Below are positions 44,787-52,238 of a stretch of 64,000 nt of DNA, one piece after another. The position numbers were made by a program, and so were the translations under genes. Positions within the stretch are counted from its first letter, which is position 1. The number at the start of each line of letters is the position of its first letter. A model generated the notes under the pieces. The model saw only the letters and a program-made list of their open reading frames with translations, did no database searches and was not told the DNA's origin. The stretch is taken from contig JAKLGA010000010.1 of the NCBI GenBank assembly GCA_022710975.1, forward strand, positions 124,001 through 188,000, read 5' to 3'. The DNA is from Myxococcota bacterium. Its GTDB lineage: Bacteria > Myxococcota > B64-G9.

Positions 44787-45882
44787 GCCGCGCCTCCGGG
44801 CCTCCGGCCTGGGCCAGCTCGCGCAGGAAGGTCTTGCGCTGGCCCTCGAGCTCCGGGTGGGGCGTGCCGAAGACGTGGTCGAAGGGGGCGTCGGGCTTGA
44901 AGTCGCGGCGCGCCTCGAAGCGCGCCACGGCCGCCTCGACCTCGGCCTTGACCTCGGCCTCCAGGGCCGCGTGCCCGGCCTCGTCGAGCAGGCCCTGCGC
45001 GCCCAGGTACAGGCGGAAGCGCTTGAGGGGGTCGCGCTGCCACCACTCCTGGACCTCGGCCTCGGTGCGGTACTTGGTGGGGTCGTCGGAGGTGGTGTGC
45101 ATCATCAGCCGGTAGGTGACCGCCTCGATCAGCGTGGGCCCGCCGCCCGCCTTGGCGCGCGCGAGGGCCTCCTGGGTGGCGCGGAACATGGCCAGCGCGT
45201 CGTTCCCGTCCACCTGGATCCCGGGCATGTCGTAGGCGATGGCCTTCTGCGCCAGGGTGCGCGAGTGGGTCTGCTTCCCGACCGGCAGCGAGATGGCCCA
45301 CTGGTTGTTCTGGCAGATGAACACGACCGGCGCCTGCCACACGGAGGCGAAGTTGAGCGCCTCGTGGAAGTCACCCTGCGAGGTGGCGCCGTCCCCGAAG
45401 AAGGCCACCACCGCCGAGTCCTGCTCGCCCCTCAGCTTCATGGCGTAGGCCAGCCCGACCGCGTGCAGCGTCTGCGAGCCGACGATGATGTTGACGGGCA
45501 GGGTGCGCCCCAGGCTCGGGAACACGCTGCCCTCCTCCCAGCCGTTGTGGAACCACAGGAAGTTCTCCAGCGGCATGCCGCGCGCCAGCCAGCCGCCCAG
45601 CTCGCGGAAGGCGCCCACGAACCAGTCCCGCTCGGTCATGGCGAAGGCCGGCGCGGTCGAGGCCGCCTCCTGGCCCGTGGACGGGCCGAAGGTGCCGATG
45701 CGGCCCTGGCGCTGCAGTTTGATGGCCTTCTGGTCGCCCTCCCGGGCCAGCAGCATGGCGCGGTAGAGCGCCAGCTTCTGCGCCCTGGTCAGGTCCGGTT
45801 CGAGGGACTGGTCCAGCTTGCCGTCCTGGTCCAGCACCTGCAGGCGCTGCACCTGGAAACTGGCCAGATCGCTGAGGGGCAT
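44779..45882 (-). CDS. 2-oxoacid dehydrogenase E1 alpha subunit
   Basis: The 367-residue thiamine-diphosphate enzyme subunit has the cofactor motif VAFFGDGATSQGDFHEALNFASVWQAPVVFICQNNQWAIS (GDG...NN) and the phosphorylation-loop region YRLMMHTTSDDPTKYRTEAE. The latter resembles the branched-chain/archaeal-type and Gram-positive-type E1 alpha proteins. It decarboxylates the 2-oxoacid and reductively acylates the E2 lipoyl group. The ATG at 45882 is selected over an upstream in-frame start because AAGGAG lies 7 bp before it. It is the first gene of the E1a-E1b-E2-E3-lplA operon; 85 bp separate it from the cytochrome gene upstream in the same orientation. No clear promoter was found there, so read-through from the redox operon is possible. 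Confidence 0.94.
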   Translation of the reverse strand: MPLSDLASFQVQRLQVLDQDGKLDQSLEPDLTRAQKLALYRAMLLAREGDQKAIKLQRQGRIGTFGPSTGQEAASTAPAFAMTERDWFVGAFRELGGWLARGMPLENFLWFHNGWEEGSVFPSLGRTLPVNIIVGSQTLHAVGLAYAMKLRGEQDSAVVAFFGDGATSQGDFHEALNFASVWQAPVVFICQNNQWAISLPVGKQTHSRTLAQKAIAYDMPGIQVDGNDALAMFRATQEALARAKAGGGPTLIEAVTYRLMMHTTSDDPTKYRTEAEVQEWWQRDPLKRFRLYLGAQGLLDEAGHAALEAEVKAEVEAAVARFEARRDFKPDAPFDHVFGTPHPELEGQRKTFLRELAQAGGPEARHG

Positions 45883-45967
45883 GACGGCTCCTTGTCCGAG
45901 TCGCCTGGATGTGCGGCTCACCCAGCGGTCGCGCCGCGGGTGCGCTTCCTTTCAGGCGGTACGGAGC

Positions 45968-48900
45968 TCAGCGGGCGGGGGCGGGGGGCTGGACGGGCGG
46001 GAGGGGGAGGGAGCGCGCGCGCCCCCCCACCTCGGCCGGGTCGCCGGGGTAGCCGAGCGCCGAGAAGTCCATGCGCCCGGTGCGCTCCGGGTACCTGGCC
46101 CGGGTCAGCCCGGCCGCGTCCAGGTCCTGCCGCGCGCCCGGGTGACAGCGGCCACAGGCCAGCAGCTCGGACCGATGGCAGTCGGCGCAGCCCAGGGCCT
46201 TGTCGGCGCTCTGCACCTCGTGCTCGATGCCCAGGTACAGGCGGGTCGGCGCGAAACCGAATTCACCCGAGAAGTCCTGGCCCGCCGCGGCCATGCCCTG
46301 GCGGAGAGACTCGGACCAGGTGACCGCCTCTCCGAGCCCGGGCAGCCAGCGCGGCAGGGCCAGCACCTTGCGCCCCAGATCGTAGGGCTGCTTGCCCTCG
46401 AGGATCTTGAACGGGCTGACACGCGAGGCCGGATCGGCCCTGGAGCCCATGGGCGGGTTGAGCTGGGTCTCGACCGCGGGGTCGATCTCCTGGCCCACGG
46501 CGTAGCGCTCGTGGGTCCCGTCGTACCACAGGTAGGTGGGCACGAGGTCCTGGCCCAGCACCCGCGTCCCCTCGGCCGGGCTGTGGAGGTGCGAGGCGTC
46601 CTGGGGCAGGTCGGCCGGGCGCGGCCCCCCGGCCGTGGACCAGTCCCACAGCACCACGGTCGGGGTGATGCGGGCGAAGGAGGGGATGTGGCAGCTCTCG
46701 CAGGCCACGTGGGCGACGTGGGCGTCGAGGTGGGCGCCCGTCTTGTCCACCAGGGCGTGGGGCGCCTCCCCGTGGCAGTCCAGGCAGGCCACCCGGCCCT
46801 CGTTGGGGGGGTAGGACAGGGACTGGCCGGCGATGCGGTGATCGGCGGTGCGGTGGCAGGCCTGGCAGTTGAAGCCCACCAGGCCCATGTGCACGTCGGT
46901 TTCCGCGGTCGGCGTGGCCAGCTCGGGCCCCAGGTCGCCGTGCTTCTCGTTGGGCCCGGTGCACACCTCGAAGTGGCAGCTACCGCAGTTGGCCCGGCTG
47001 GGCCGGCCGACCTTCTCCGCGATGGACACCAGGTCGAGATCCGCCGGAGGCCGGCCGCCGCGGGTGGGATCCTTGGTGTAGCGCCCGGTGGTGTCGTGGC
47101 AGACCAGGCAGTCGATGGCCTCGGCGCGGCGCGGGTCGAAGTTCGCCTCGGCCCGCCCGTAGCCTGCGTGGCAGTTGGTGCACCGCTCCATGTTCGCGCC
47201 GGCGTGGATGCGGAGGTTGTTCACCACGTTGGGCAGGCCCAGGTCCACGCGGTTCTCGTGTCCGCGGGTGGCCGGCGAGGCGCCCTCCCAGCGCCAGTGC
47301 ACGGAGTCGAGCACCTCGCGACCCGACTCCGGGTGGCACTTGAGGCAGCGGGCGGTGACCTCCTCTGGCCCCGCACCGGCGGCCAGCTCCATGTAGGCCT
47401 TGTGGTCGGGCACGTTCGGGTGGTGGCACTCGTTGCAGCCGAGCGGGGCCTTGCCGGCGCCGAGCCGCTCGTGGCAGCCCATGCACTGGCGGTGGAGGGC
47501 CGCCTTCAGCCCCGGGCGCTGGGGGGCGTCCGGCTCGTTGGGCCGGCCGTGGCAGCGCGAGCAGGCCTGGGGCGGGTTGTCGGACTGGTCCCCGTGGCAG
47601 CTCGAGCAGGCGCCGCCGATCTGCTCGCCGGCCTCTCGGTGCATGGCGAGGATATCCTGCCCCTGGCGATCGCCCTCCTGTCCGGAGTGGCGGTGGTGGC
47701 ACACCGCGCAGTTGGCGTGGCTCCAGGCGTCGTGCGCGCGGTGCGGGAAGAGCACTGGCTCGAAGTCGTCGGCGCGCTCGTTCACCACCGGGTTGTTGAG
47801 CAGGTAGAGCGTCTGGTAGCCCCTGGGGCGCTCGGGCTGGGCGATCTCGGGCACCTTCTGCCAGACCTGGGCCACCCGGGTGACGGCGATGGTCTCGTAG
47901 GTGCCGCCCTGCTCGGCGGTCTCGTGCACCAGGGTGTAGAACACCACGAAGCCGAGCAGGAAGGCGGCGGCCAGCCCGCGCACGGTCCAGTTCCAGCGCC
48001 GGGCGCTGGCCCGCTCCTCGGGATCGAGGCTCTCGGCCGGCCCGGCAGCCTCCGCCGCCCCGGGGGCCTGGCTGGCCTCCATGACGGGCAGGTAGTTGAC
48101 GAAGAAGCGATAGGTCAGCACGAGGGTGGCCACCAGCCCGGCGGTGAGCGCGAGCTCGCCGATGGACGGGTAGTACGAGGAGGTGGCGTGGGGCGGGTGG
48201 AAACCGACCACGAACACGTTCACCCGGTTGAGCACCACGCCGGCCACGATCATCAGGCTCGCGGTCATCAGCCAGCGCACGGAGCAGCGCCGCGCGGGCC
48301 GGAGCAGCATGACGAAGGGGATGACCACGCCCACCATCAGCTCGACGGCCAGCGCCACCGCGTCGCCCGGGTGCTCGCCCAGGCTCAGGCTGCCGTGGCG
48401 CACCAGCAGATCGCCGAGCTTGACCAGGCCGTACAGGCCCAGGAACCACGGGATGATGCGCGAGAGGGGCGCGAGCGCGGCCAGCTCGGCCGGGCGGCCG
48501 AAGCTGCGCGCCGACAGGATGGACTCGACCATGACCATGGGCAGGCCGACCATGAGGGCCGAGAGCAGGAAGAGCAGCGGCAGGATGGGCGTCCACCACA
48601 GCGGGCTCAGCTTGGAGGGGGCGATCAGCATGAGCGCGCCCAGCGAGGACTGGTGCATGCAGGAGAGCACCACGCCGGCCACCACGAAGACCGGCAGCGC
48701 CAGGCGCACGACCCGCTGCAGCGCGCGCGCCGGCTTGACGAACGGCCTGAGGAAACGCGCGTCCCAGCCGCGCGCCTCCCCCCGGGCGATCAGCCCCTCC
48801 AGCAGCGCGGGGGCCATCTCCACGGTCAACACGAAGAGGTAGGCCATGACGCACATGCCCACCTCGAACAGCACCGAGTTGCCCTGCCAGTTGACGATCG

Positions 48901-49255
48901 GCCGCCAGATGTTCCAGTAGCGTCCCAGGTCGAAGGTCAACCCCAGGCCGACGAAGGCGTAGCCCAACCAGGCCGTCAGGATGGCAGGGCGCAGGAGGGC
49001 GTGGTACCTCCGGCGGCCGAAGATCTCGACCAGCGCGGCGGTGGTGAAGCCGCCGGCGGCCAGCGCCACGCCGCAGGCCACGTCGATGGCGATCCAGATG
49101 CCCCAGGGGTGGGAGTCGCTCAGGTTGGTGACCGGTCCGAGGCCGGTCAGCAAGCGCGCCAGGCCGAAGGCCCAGCCCACCAGGGCGACCGCCACCAGCA
49201 GCAGGGTGCCCGGGGTGAAGAACGGCCTGGCGGCCGGAGCGTGCGCGTCCGCCAT
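45968..49255 (-). CDS. NrfD/HybB membrane quinone-reactive domain fused to a 14-heme cytochrome c
   Basis: The 1095-residue protein starts with a NrfD/HybB-type membrane domain of about ten helices (1-400; motifs SHPWGIWIAIDVACGVALAAGG, GMCVMAYLFVLTVEM, LSCMHQSSLGALMLIAP). One more helix at about 420-440 leads to a periplasmic domain with fourteen CxxCH sites between Cys516 and Cys1034. The first five (516-610) are closely spaced, like class III/c7 cytochromes. The rest, from CLKCHPE at 637, follow the octaheme tetrathionate reductase-like family (NLRIHAGANMERCTNCHAGY, NCGSCHFEVC, FNCQACHRTADHRIAGQ, CLDCHGEAPH). It probably passes electrons between menaquinol and the periplasm together with the Tat-exported ferredoxin encoded 3 bp upstream. 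Separate genes usually encode these parts. Confidence 0.93.
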   Translation of the reverse strand: MADAHAPAARPFFTPGTLLLVAVALVGWAFGLARLLTGLGPVTNLSDSHPWGIWIAIDVACGVALAAGGFTTAALVEIFGRRRYHALLRPAILTAWLGYAFVGLGLTFDLGRYWNIWRPIVNWQGNSVLFEVGMCVMAYLFVLTVEMAPALLEGLIARGEARGWDARFLRPFVKPARALQRVVRLALPVFVVAGVVLSCMHQSSLGALMLIAPSKLSPLWWTPILPLLFLLSALMVGLPMVMVESILSARSFGRPAELAALAPLSRIIPWFLGLYGLVKLGDLLVRHGSLSLGEHPGDAVALAVELMVGVVIPFVMLLRPARRCSVRWLMTASLMIVAGVVLNRVNVFVVGFHPPHATSSYYPSIGELALTAGLVATLVLTYRFFVNYLPVMEASQAPGAAEAAGPAESLDPEERASARRWNWTVRGLAAAFLLGFVVFYTLVHETAEQGGTYETIAVTRVAQVWQKVPEIAQPERPRGYQTLYLLNNPVVNERADDFEPVLFPHRAHDAWSHANCAVCHHRHSGQEGDRQGQDILAMHREAGEQIGGACSSCHGDQSDNPPQACSRCHGRPNEPDAPQRPGLKAALHRQCMGCHERLGAGKAPLGCNECHHPNVPDHKAYMELAAGAGPEEVTARCLKCHPESGREVLDSVHWRWEGASPATRGHENRVDLGLPNVVNNLRIHAGANMERCTNCHAGYGRAEANFDPRRAEAIDCLVCHDTTGRYTKDPTRGGRPPADLDLVSIAEKVGRPSRANCGSCHFEVCTGPNEKHGDLGPELATPTAETDVHMGLVGFNCQACHRTADHRIAGQSLSYPPNEGRVACLDCHGEAPHALVDKTGAHLDAHVAHVACESCHIPSFARITPTVVLWDWSTAGGPRPADLPQDASHLHSPAEGTRVLGQDLVPTYLWYDGTHERYAVGQEIDPAVETQLNPPMGSRADPASRVSPFKILEGKQPYDLGRKVLALPRWLPGLGEAVTWSESLRQGMAAAGQDFSGEFGFAPTRLYLGIEHEVQSADKALGCADCHRSELLACGRCHPGARQDLDAAGLTRARYPERTGRMDFSALGYPGDPAEVGGRARSLPLPPVQPPAPAR

Positions 49256-49258
49256 GGT

Positions 49259-50206
49259 TCACTTCCCCCCTGGATCGGGGCAGGACGGCGCCTCGACCTT
49301 GGGCGGCTGCTTGCGGTTCCGGCGGCCGGTCCACCACATCAACCCGGCCAGCCCGGCGTACACCGCGGTGGGGATGGCCGCGTAGCGGAAGATGCCGTGC
49401 TGGATGCTCTCGGTCAGCCTCGGCGGCGCCTCCTGCGGGAGCGCCTGGAACCCGAGCTCGGTCCACGGGCGGCCGCTTAGGTACAGCCAGGAGGTGCCAC
49501 CCACCTCGTGCTCGCCGTAGATGTGGTCGAGGTAACGGTCCGGTCGCCGGCGGATGCGCTTGCGGGCCAGCTCGATCAGCGCCCGGCGGTCGCCGAACAG
49601 GATGGCCTCCACCGGGCAGGCCTCGGCGCAGGCCGGGCGAGCCCCGGCGTAGCCCTCGCGGCCCCGGCAGAATTCGCACTTCCGCACCCGGGGGGCCAGC
49701 ACCTTGTGGTACTCGTAGGCCGGCACGCCGAAGGGGCAGGCCACCATGCAGTAGCGGCAGCCCAGGCAACGGCTGGCGTCGTAGATCACCGGGCCGTCCT
49801 CGGCCACGGTGAAGGCGCCCACGATGCAGGCCGAGACGCAGGCCGGGTCGATGCAGTGCATGCACTGGATCTTCGCGAAGGTCTCGGGGTGGTTGGTCTG
49901 GACGGCGGAGGGGGGACCCGCGTAGGCGTTGACCACGGTGAAGGCGGCGTGGTCCATGCGGCGGTGATCCCGGAGCACGGTGGGATCGCGGAACGAGCGG
50001 GCCGGCCGTGGCAGGTGATTCGCGCGGTTGCAGGCCTCCTCGCACTGGCGGCAGCCGATGCACAGGGTGAGGTCGACGAGGCAGCTCGCCCGCGCACCCT
50101 TGACCCGGTCCGCCAGGGGGTTCGCGGCCCGCGCCCGGCCCGGATCACCGAGCGCGGCGAGCGCCGCGAAGCCAGCACCCAGGTTGAGGAAGTCGCGCCG
50201 CTTCAT
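49259..50206 (-). CDS. Tat-exported four-cluster ferredoxin (HybA-like) with C-terminal membrane anchor
   Basis: The 315-residue protein has a twin-arginine signal (MKRRDFLNLGAGFAALAALG) and four Cys clusters: CIGCRQCEEACN, CMHCIDPACVSACIVG, CLGCRYCMVACPFG and CEFC...CAEACPVEA. These bind four 4Fe-4S clusters as in HybA, DmsB and HmcB. A C-terminal helix (IPTAVYAGLAGLMWWTG) tethers it to the membrane as in HybA. It would wire the NrfD-type quinone site to the periplasmic hemes or to an unseen catalytic subunit. It is the first gene of the two-gene operon, 3 bp before the fusion cytochrome gene, with GGAAGGAG as ribosome site and a good promoter upstream. No molybdopterin or hydrogenase subunit is encoded nearby. 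Confidence 0.94.
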   Translation of the reverse strand: MKRRDFLNLGAGFAALAALGDPGRARAANPLADRVKGARASCLVDLTLCIGCRQCEEACNRANHLPRPARSFRDPTVLRDHRRMDHAAFTVVNAYAGPPSAVQTNHPETFAKIQCMHCIDPACVSACIVGAFTVAEDGPVIYDASRCLGCRYCMVACPFGVPAYEYHKVLAPRVRKCEFCRGREGYAGARPACAEACPVEAILFGDRRALIELARKRIRRRPDRYLDHIYGEHEVGGTSWLYLSGRPWTELGFQALPQEAPPRLTESIQHGIFRYAAIPTAVYAGLAGLMWWTGRRNRKQPPKVEAPSCPDPGGK

Positions 50207-50248
50207 CCAGACTCCTTCCGAGGTTGGATATCAGGCGTCCAGTAGTCG

Positions 50249-50277
50249 TTTATAGCTGAATCCTCTCGGTCTGCCAA
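50249..50277 (-). promoter_or_regulatory. strong candidate promoter of the ferredoxin/NrfD-multiheme operon
   Basis: Minus-strand TTGGCA (50272-50277), exactly 17 bp, then TATAAA (50249-50254), in the 93-bp gap after the Nudix gene. The leader would be about 35 nt with a GGAAGGAG ribosome site. It is one of the best consensus matches in the window. Confidence 0.65.
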
Positions 50278-50299
50278 GGGTGGCCTGGGCGGCCAGGGT

Positions 50300-51283
50300 T
50301 CAGGGGCTCTCGAAGCCCATGGCGGTGTGGACCATGGCCCGGTCGAAGAAGGCCACGATGCGGCGGTCGAGCTCCAGCACGCGGTAGGCCTCGAGCGGCC
50401 GGGACCAGACCCCGTGCCCCCGGGCGAATTCCCAGATCTGCTTCCGCAGGAGGGTGAGCGAGCTCAACACCTCGTGCAGGGCGAAGCCCTGGCGGCGGCG
50501 CTCCTGGCCGAGGTTCTGGTAGAAGGCCCGCACCTCGACCAGGGCGCCGGCCCCCGACAGCCAGTGGCCGAACTGGCTGAGCGCGACCACCGCCCGCGAG
50601 ACGGCCTCGTCCTCCTCGAGCTTGCGGTAGGAGGTCGTGGTCGGGTTGGAGCGCACCTCGGCCAGCCAGCCCGCGGCGATCTCCCGGACGTGCACGTCGA
50701 GCAGCCGCAGCAGGGCGTCCGACAGGAGCGCCGCCCCCTCCGAGCCTGCCTCCATGCGCTGGAAGGAGTCCTGGATGGCCCAGCTCTCCCCGTGCCGGGC
50801 GGCGTAGGCGCAGAGCGCCTTCGTGTTCGAAGGGAAGGCCAGCGGCGGGACCTGGTCCAGCGGCTGGTAGGTGGCCTCCTCGGCGTCGTCGCCCGGGCAG
50901 GCTTGGCCCGAGACCCGCTCGATCTCGAAGGAGACCACCAGCAGATCGCCGTAGAAGTCGCTGGCGTAGGAGTCCACGTCCAGCAGCCCCAGCACCCGGC
51001 CGGTGATGCCGGCCTCCTCGCGGAGCTCGCGCAGCGCCGCGGCCTCGATGGTCTCGTCGAGCTCCGCGAAACCCATGGGCAGGCACCACATGCCGCGCCT
51101 GGGCTCGCGCTTGCGGCGCACCAGCAGCACCCGCCGGGCCTCGTCCACCACCACCGCGGAGGCCACCGGCAGGGGGTTCTGGTAGAAGATCGTGTGGCAG
51201 GCCGGGCACACGTCCCGCTCCCGGTCCTCCACGACCCGGCGGGTCAGGGCCGCGCCGCACTGGTTGCAGAGCTTGGGTTTCAT
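50300..51283 (-). CDS. Nudix hydrolase with zinc ribbon, fused to an RsbRD_N-like sensor domain
   Basis: The 327-residue protein starts with a zinc ribbon (C6-x2-C9 ... CPAC, about 26-29), as in NudC-like proteins. The Nudix domain (about 35-170) has the box GFAELDETIEAAALRELREEAGI, matching Gx5Ex7REUxEExGI. A helical C-terminal domain (about 190-327, LLDVHVREIAAGWLAEVRSNPTTTSYRKLEEDE ... FGHWLSGAG ... FYQNLGQERRRQGFALHEVLSSLTLLRKQIWEF) resembles the RsbRD N-terminal domain of sensor kinases and stressosome proteins. Nudix enzymes hydrolyse nucleoside diphosphate derivatives. The fused sensor-like domain suggests ligand control or a non-catalytic signalling role. The ATG overlaps the methyltransferase stop (ATGA). 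The fusion is unusual to me. Confidence 0.82.
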   Translation of the reverse strand: MKPKLCNQCGAALTRRVVEDRERDVCPACHTIFYQNPLPVASAVVVDEARRVLLVRRKREPRRGMWCLPMGFAELDETIEAAALRELREEAGITGRVLGLLDVDSYASDFYGDLLVVSFEIERVSGQACPGDDAEEATYQPLDQVPPLAFPSNTKALCAYAARHGESWAIQDSFQRMEAGSEGAALLSDALLRLLDVHVREIAAGWLAEVRSNPTTTSYRKLEEDEAVSRAVVALSQFGHWLSGAGALVEVRAFYQNLGQERRRQGFALHEVLSSLTLLRKQIWEFARGHGVWSRPLEAYRVLELDRRIVAFFDRAMVHTAMGFESP

Positions 51284-52128
51284 GGCTTCCGCGGTCCCCT
51301 CCGGGGACTGCTGCGCTTCCCCCTCCGGGGGTCGCTCCGCGGACCCCTGCAGCGGAACACGGCGTCGTCCTTCTCCACCGTGACCTCCTCCCCGCCCGCG
51401 TGGCGGGCCCCGGCCGCGGCCCGCAGCCGCTCGGCGAAACCGGGCGCGGGTTCGCCGTTCGTCAGGATGGGCAGCTTGAAGCCCGTGTAGGCGACGAGCT
51501 CCTCCTCCGTCCCGGGCGGGAACACCAGCCGGTTGGGGTAGGGGACCCGCTCGACCTCGCGGAAGTGGGGCGCGAGCAGGGCCGCGCCGTTCTCGGCCGA
51601 GAAGCGCTCGAGCAGCCCGGCCAGCGGGGAGCGGGCCGGCTCGAGCCCGGCCAGCGAGAGCAGGCTGGCGAACGAGCCCGCGCTGTGGGTGACGGCCACG
51701 AACAGCCCCCCGGGCCGGAGCACCCGGGCGATGTCCGGGAGCGCCTCGACGAAGAAGTACAGGGAGTAGGCCGCCATCACCAGATCGAAGGACTCGTCCG
51801 GCCGGTACGGGCGCTCGTCCACCTGGACGCACAGGAACTCGGCCCGCGCCCGGCCGCGCCCGGCGCGCTCGAGGAACGGAGCGCGGTTGGCCTCGAGCGC
51901 GTCCACCCCGAGCAGGTGCGCGCCCTCGGGCAGCCGGCGCGAGAGCTCCTCGGCCCACAGGCCGAAGCCGCAGCCGAGGTCGAGCGCGTCCCGCACCCCG
52001 GAGAGATCCAGCCCGTCGAGGGCCACCGCCCGGATGTCGGCCGGGTTGCTGGACCGGCGGCGCACGATGGCCGCGGCCGCCTCGTGGCGCTCGGGCCGGC
52101 GGAAGGGTTTCAGCCAGTCGGTCTTCAC
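51280..52128 (-). CDS. class I SAM-dependent methyltransferase
   Basis: The 282-residue Rossmann-fold enzyme has motif I in ALDLGCGFGLWAEELSRRL, motif II acid in LGVDALEAN, the motif IV region ESFDLVMAAYSLYFF and RPGGLFVAVTHSAGS (motif VI region). The pattern is that of small-molecule or lipid methyltransferases (ubiE/bioC-like); substrate unknown. The last 20 or so residues (CRGPRSDPRRGKRSSPRRGPRKP) are Arg/Pro-rich and encoded by GC-rich hairpin repeats, so they may be a non-conserved extension. The start is taken as GTG at 52128; a TTG at 52146 is possible. It overlaps the Nudix-RsbRD gene by 4 bp and forms a two-gene operon with it. Confidence 0.85.
   Translation of the reverse strand: MKTDWLKPFRRPERHEAAAAIVRRRSSNPADIRAVALDGLDLSGVRDALDLGCGFGLWAEELSRRLPEGAHLLGVDALEANRAPFLERAGRGRARAEFLCVQVDERPYRPDESFDLVMAAYSLYFFVEALPDIARVLRPGGLFVAVTHSAGSFASLLSLAGLEPARSPLAGLLERFSAENGAALLAPHFREVERVPYPNRLVFPPGTEEELVAYTGFKLPILTNGEPAPGFAERLRAAAGARHAGGEEVTVEKDDAVFRCRGPRSDPRRGKRSSPRRGPRKP
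51294..51331. repeat. paired GC-rich hairpin repeats at the methyltransferase 3' end
   Basis: GTCCCC-TCC-GGGGAC (51294-51308) and CCCCC-TCC-GGGGG (51319-51331) share the core CCCCTCCGGGG about 24 bp apart, just before the overlapping Nudix start codon at 51283. They encode the Arg/Pro-rich tail of the methyltransferase and could affect mRNA structure at the junction. Confidence 0.5.
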
Positions 52129-52177
52129 CGGGCCATCATACTCCAACTGGGGTGCGCTCCGGCCATCCGGGTGACAG

Positions 52178-52206
52178 TTGACCGGTTGGAGTGCCCGTGC
52201 TGAACT
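52178..52206 (+). promoter_or_regulatory. candidate promoter of the paralogous lipoprotein cluster
   Basis: TTGACC (52178-52183), 17-bp spacer and TGAACT (52201-52206) lie about 33 bp before the ATG at 52239. The -10 is weak. Confidence 0.35.
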
Positions 52207-52238
52207 CTTGGATGGACTTGCAGAGAGGTGGAGCGACC

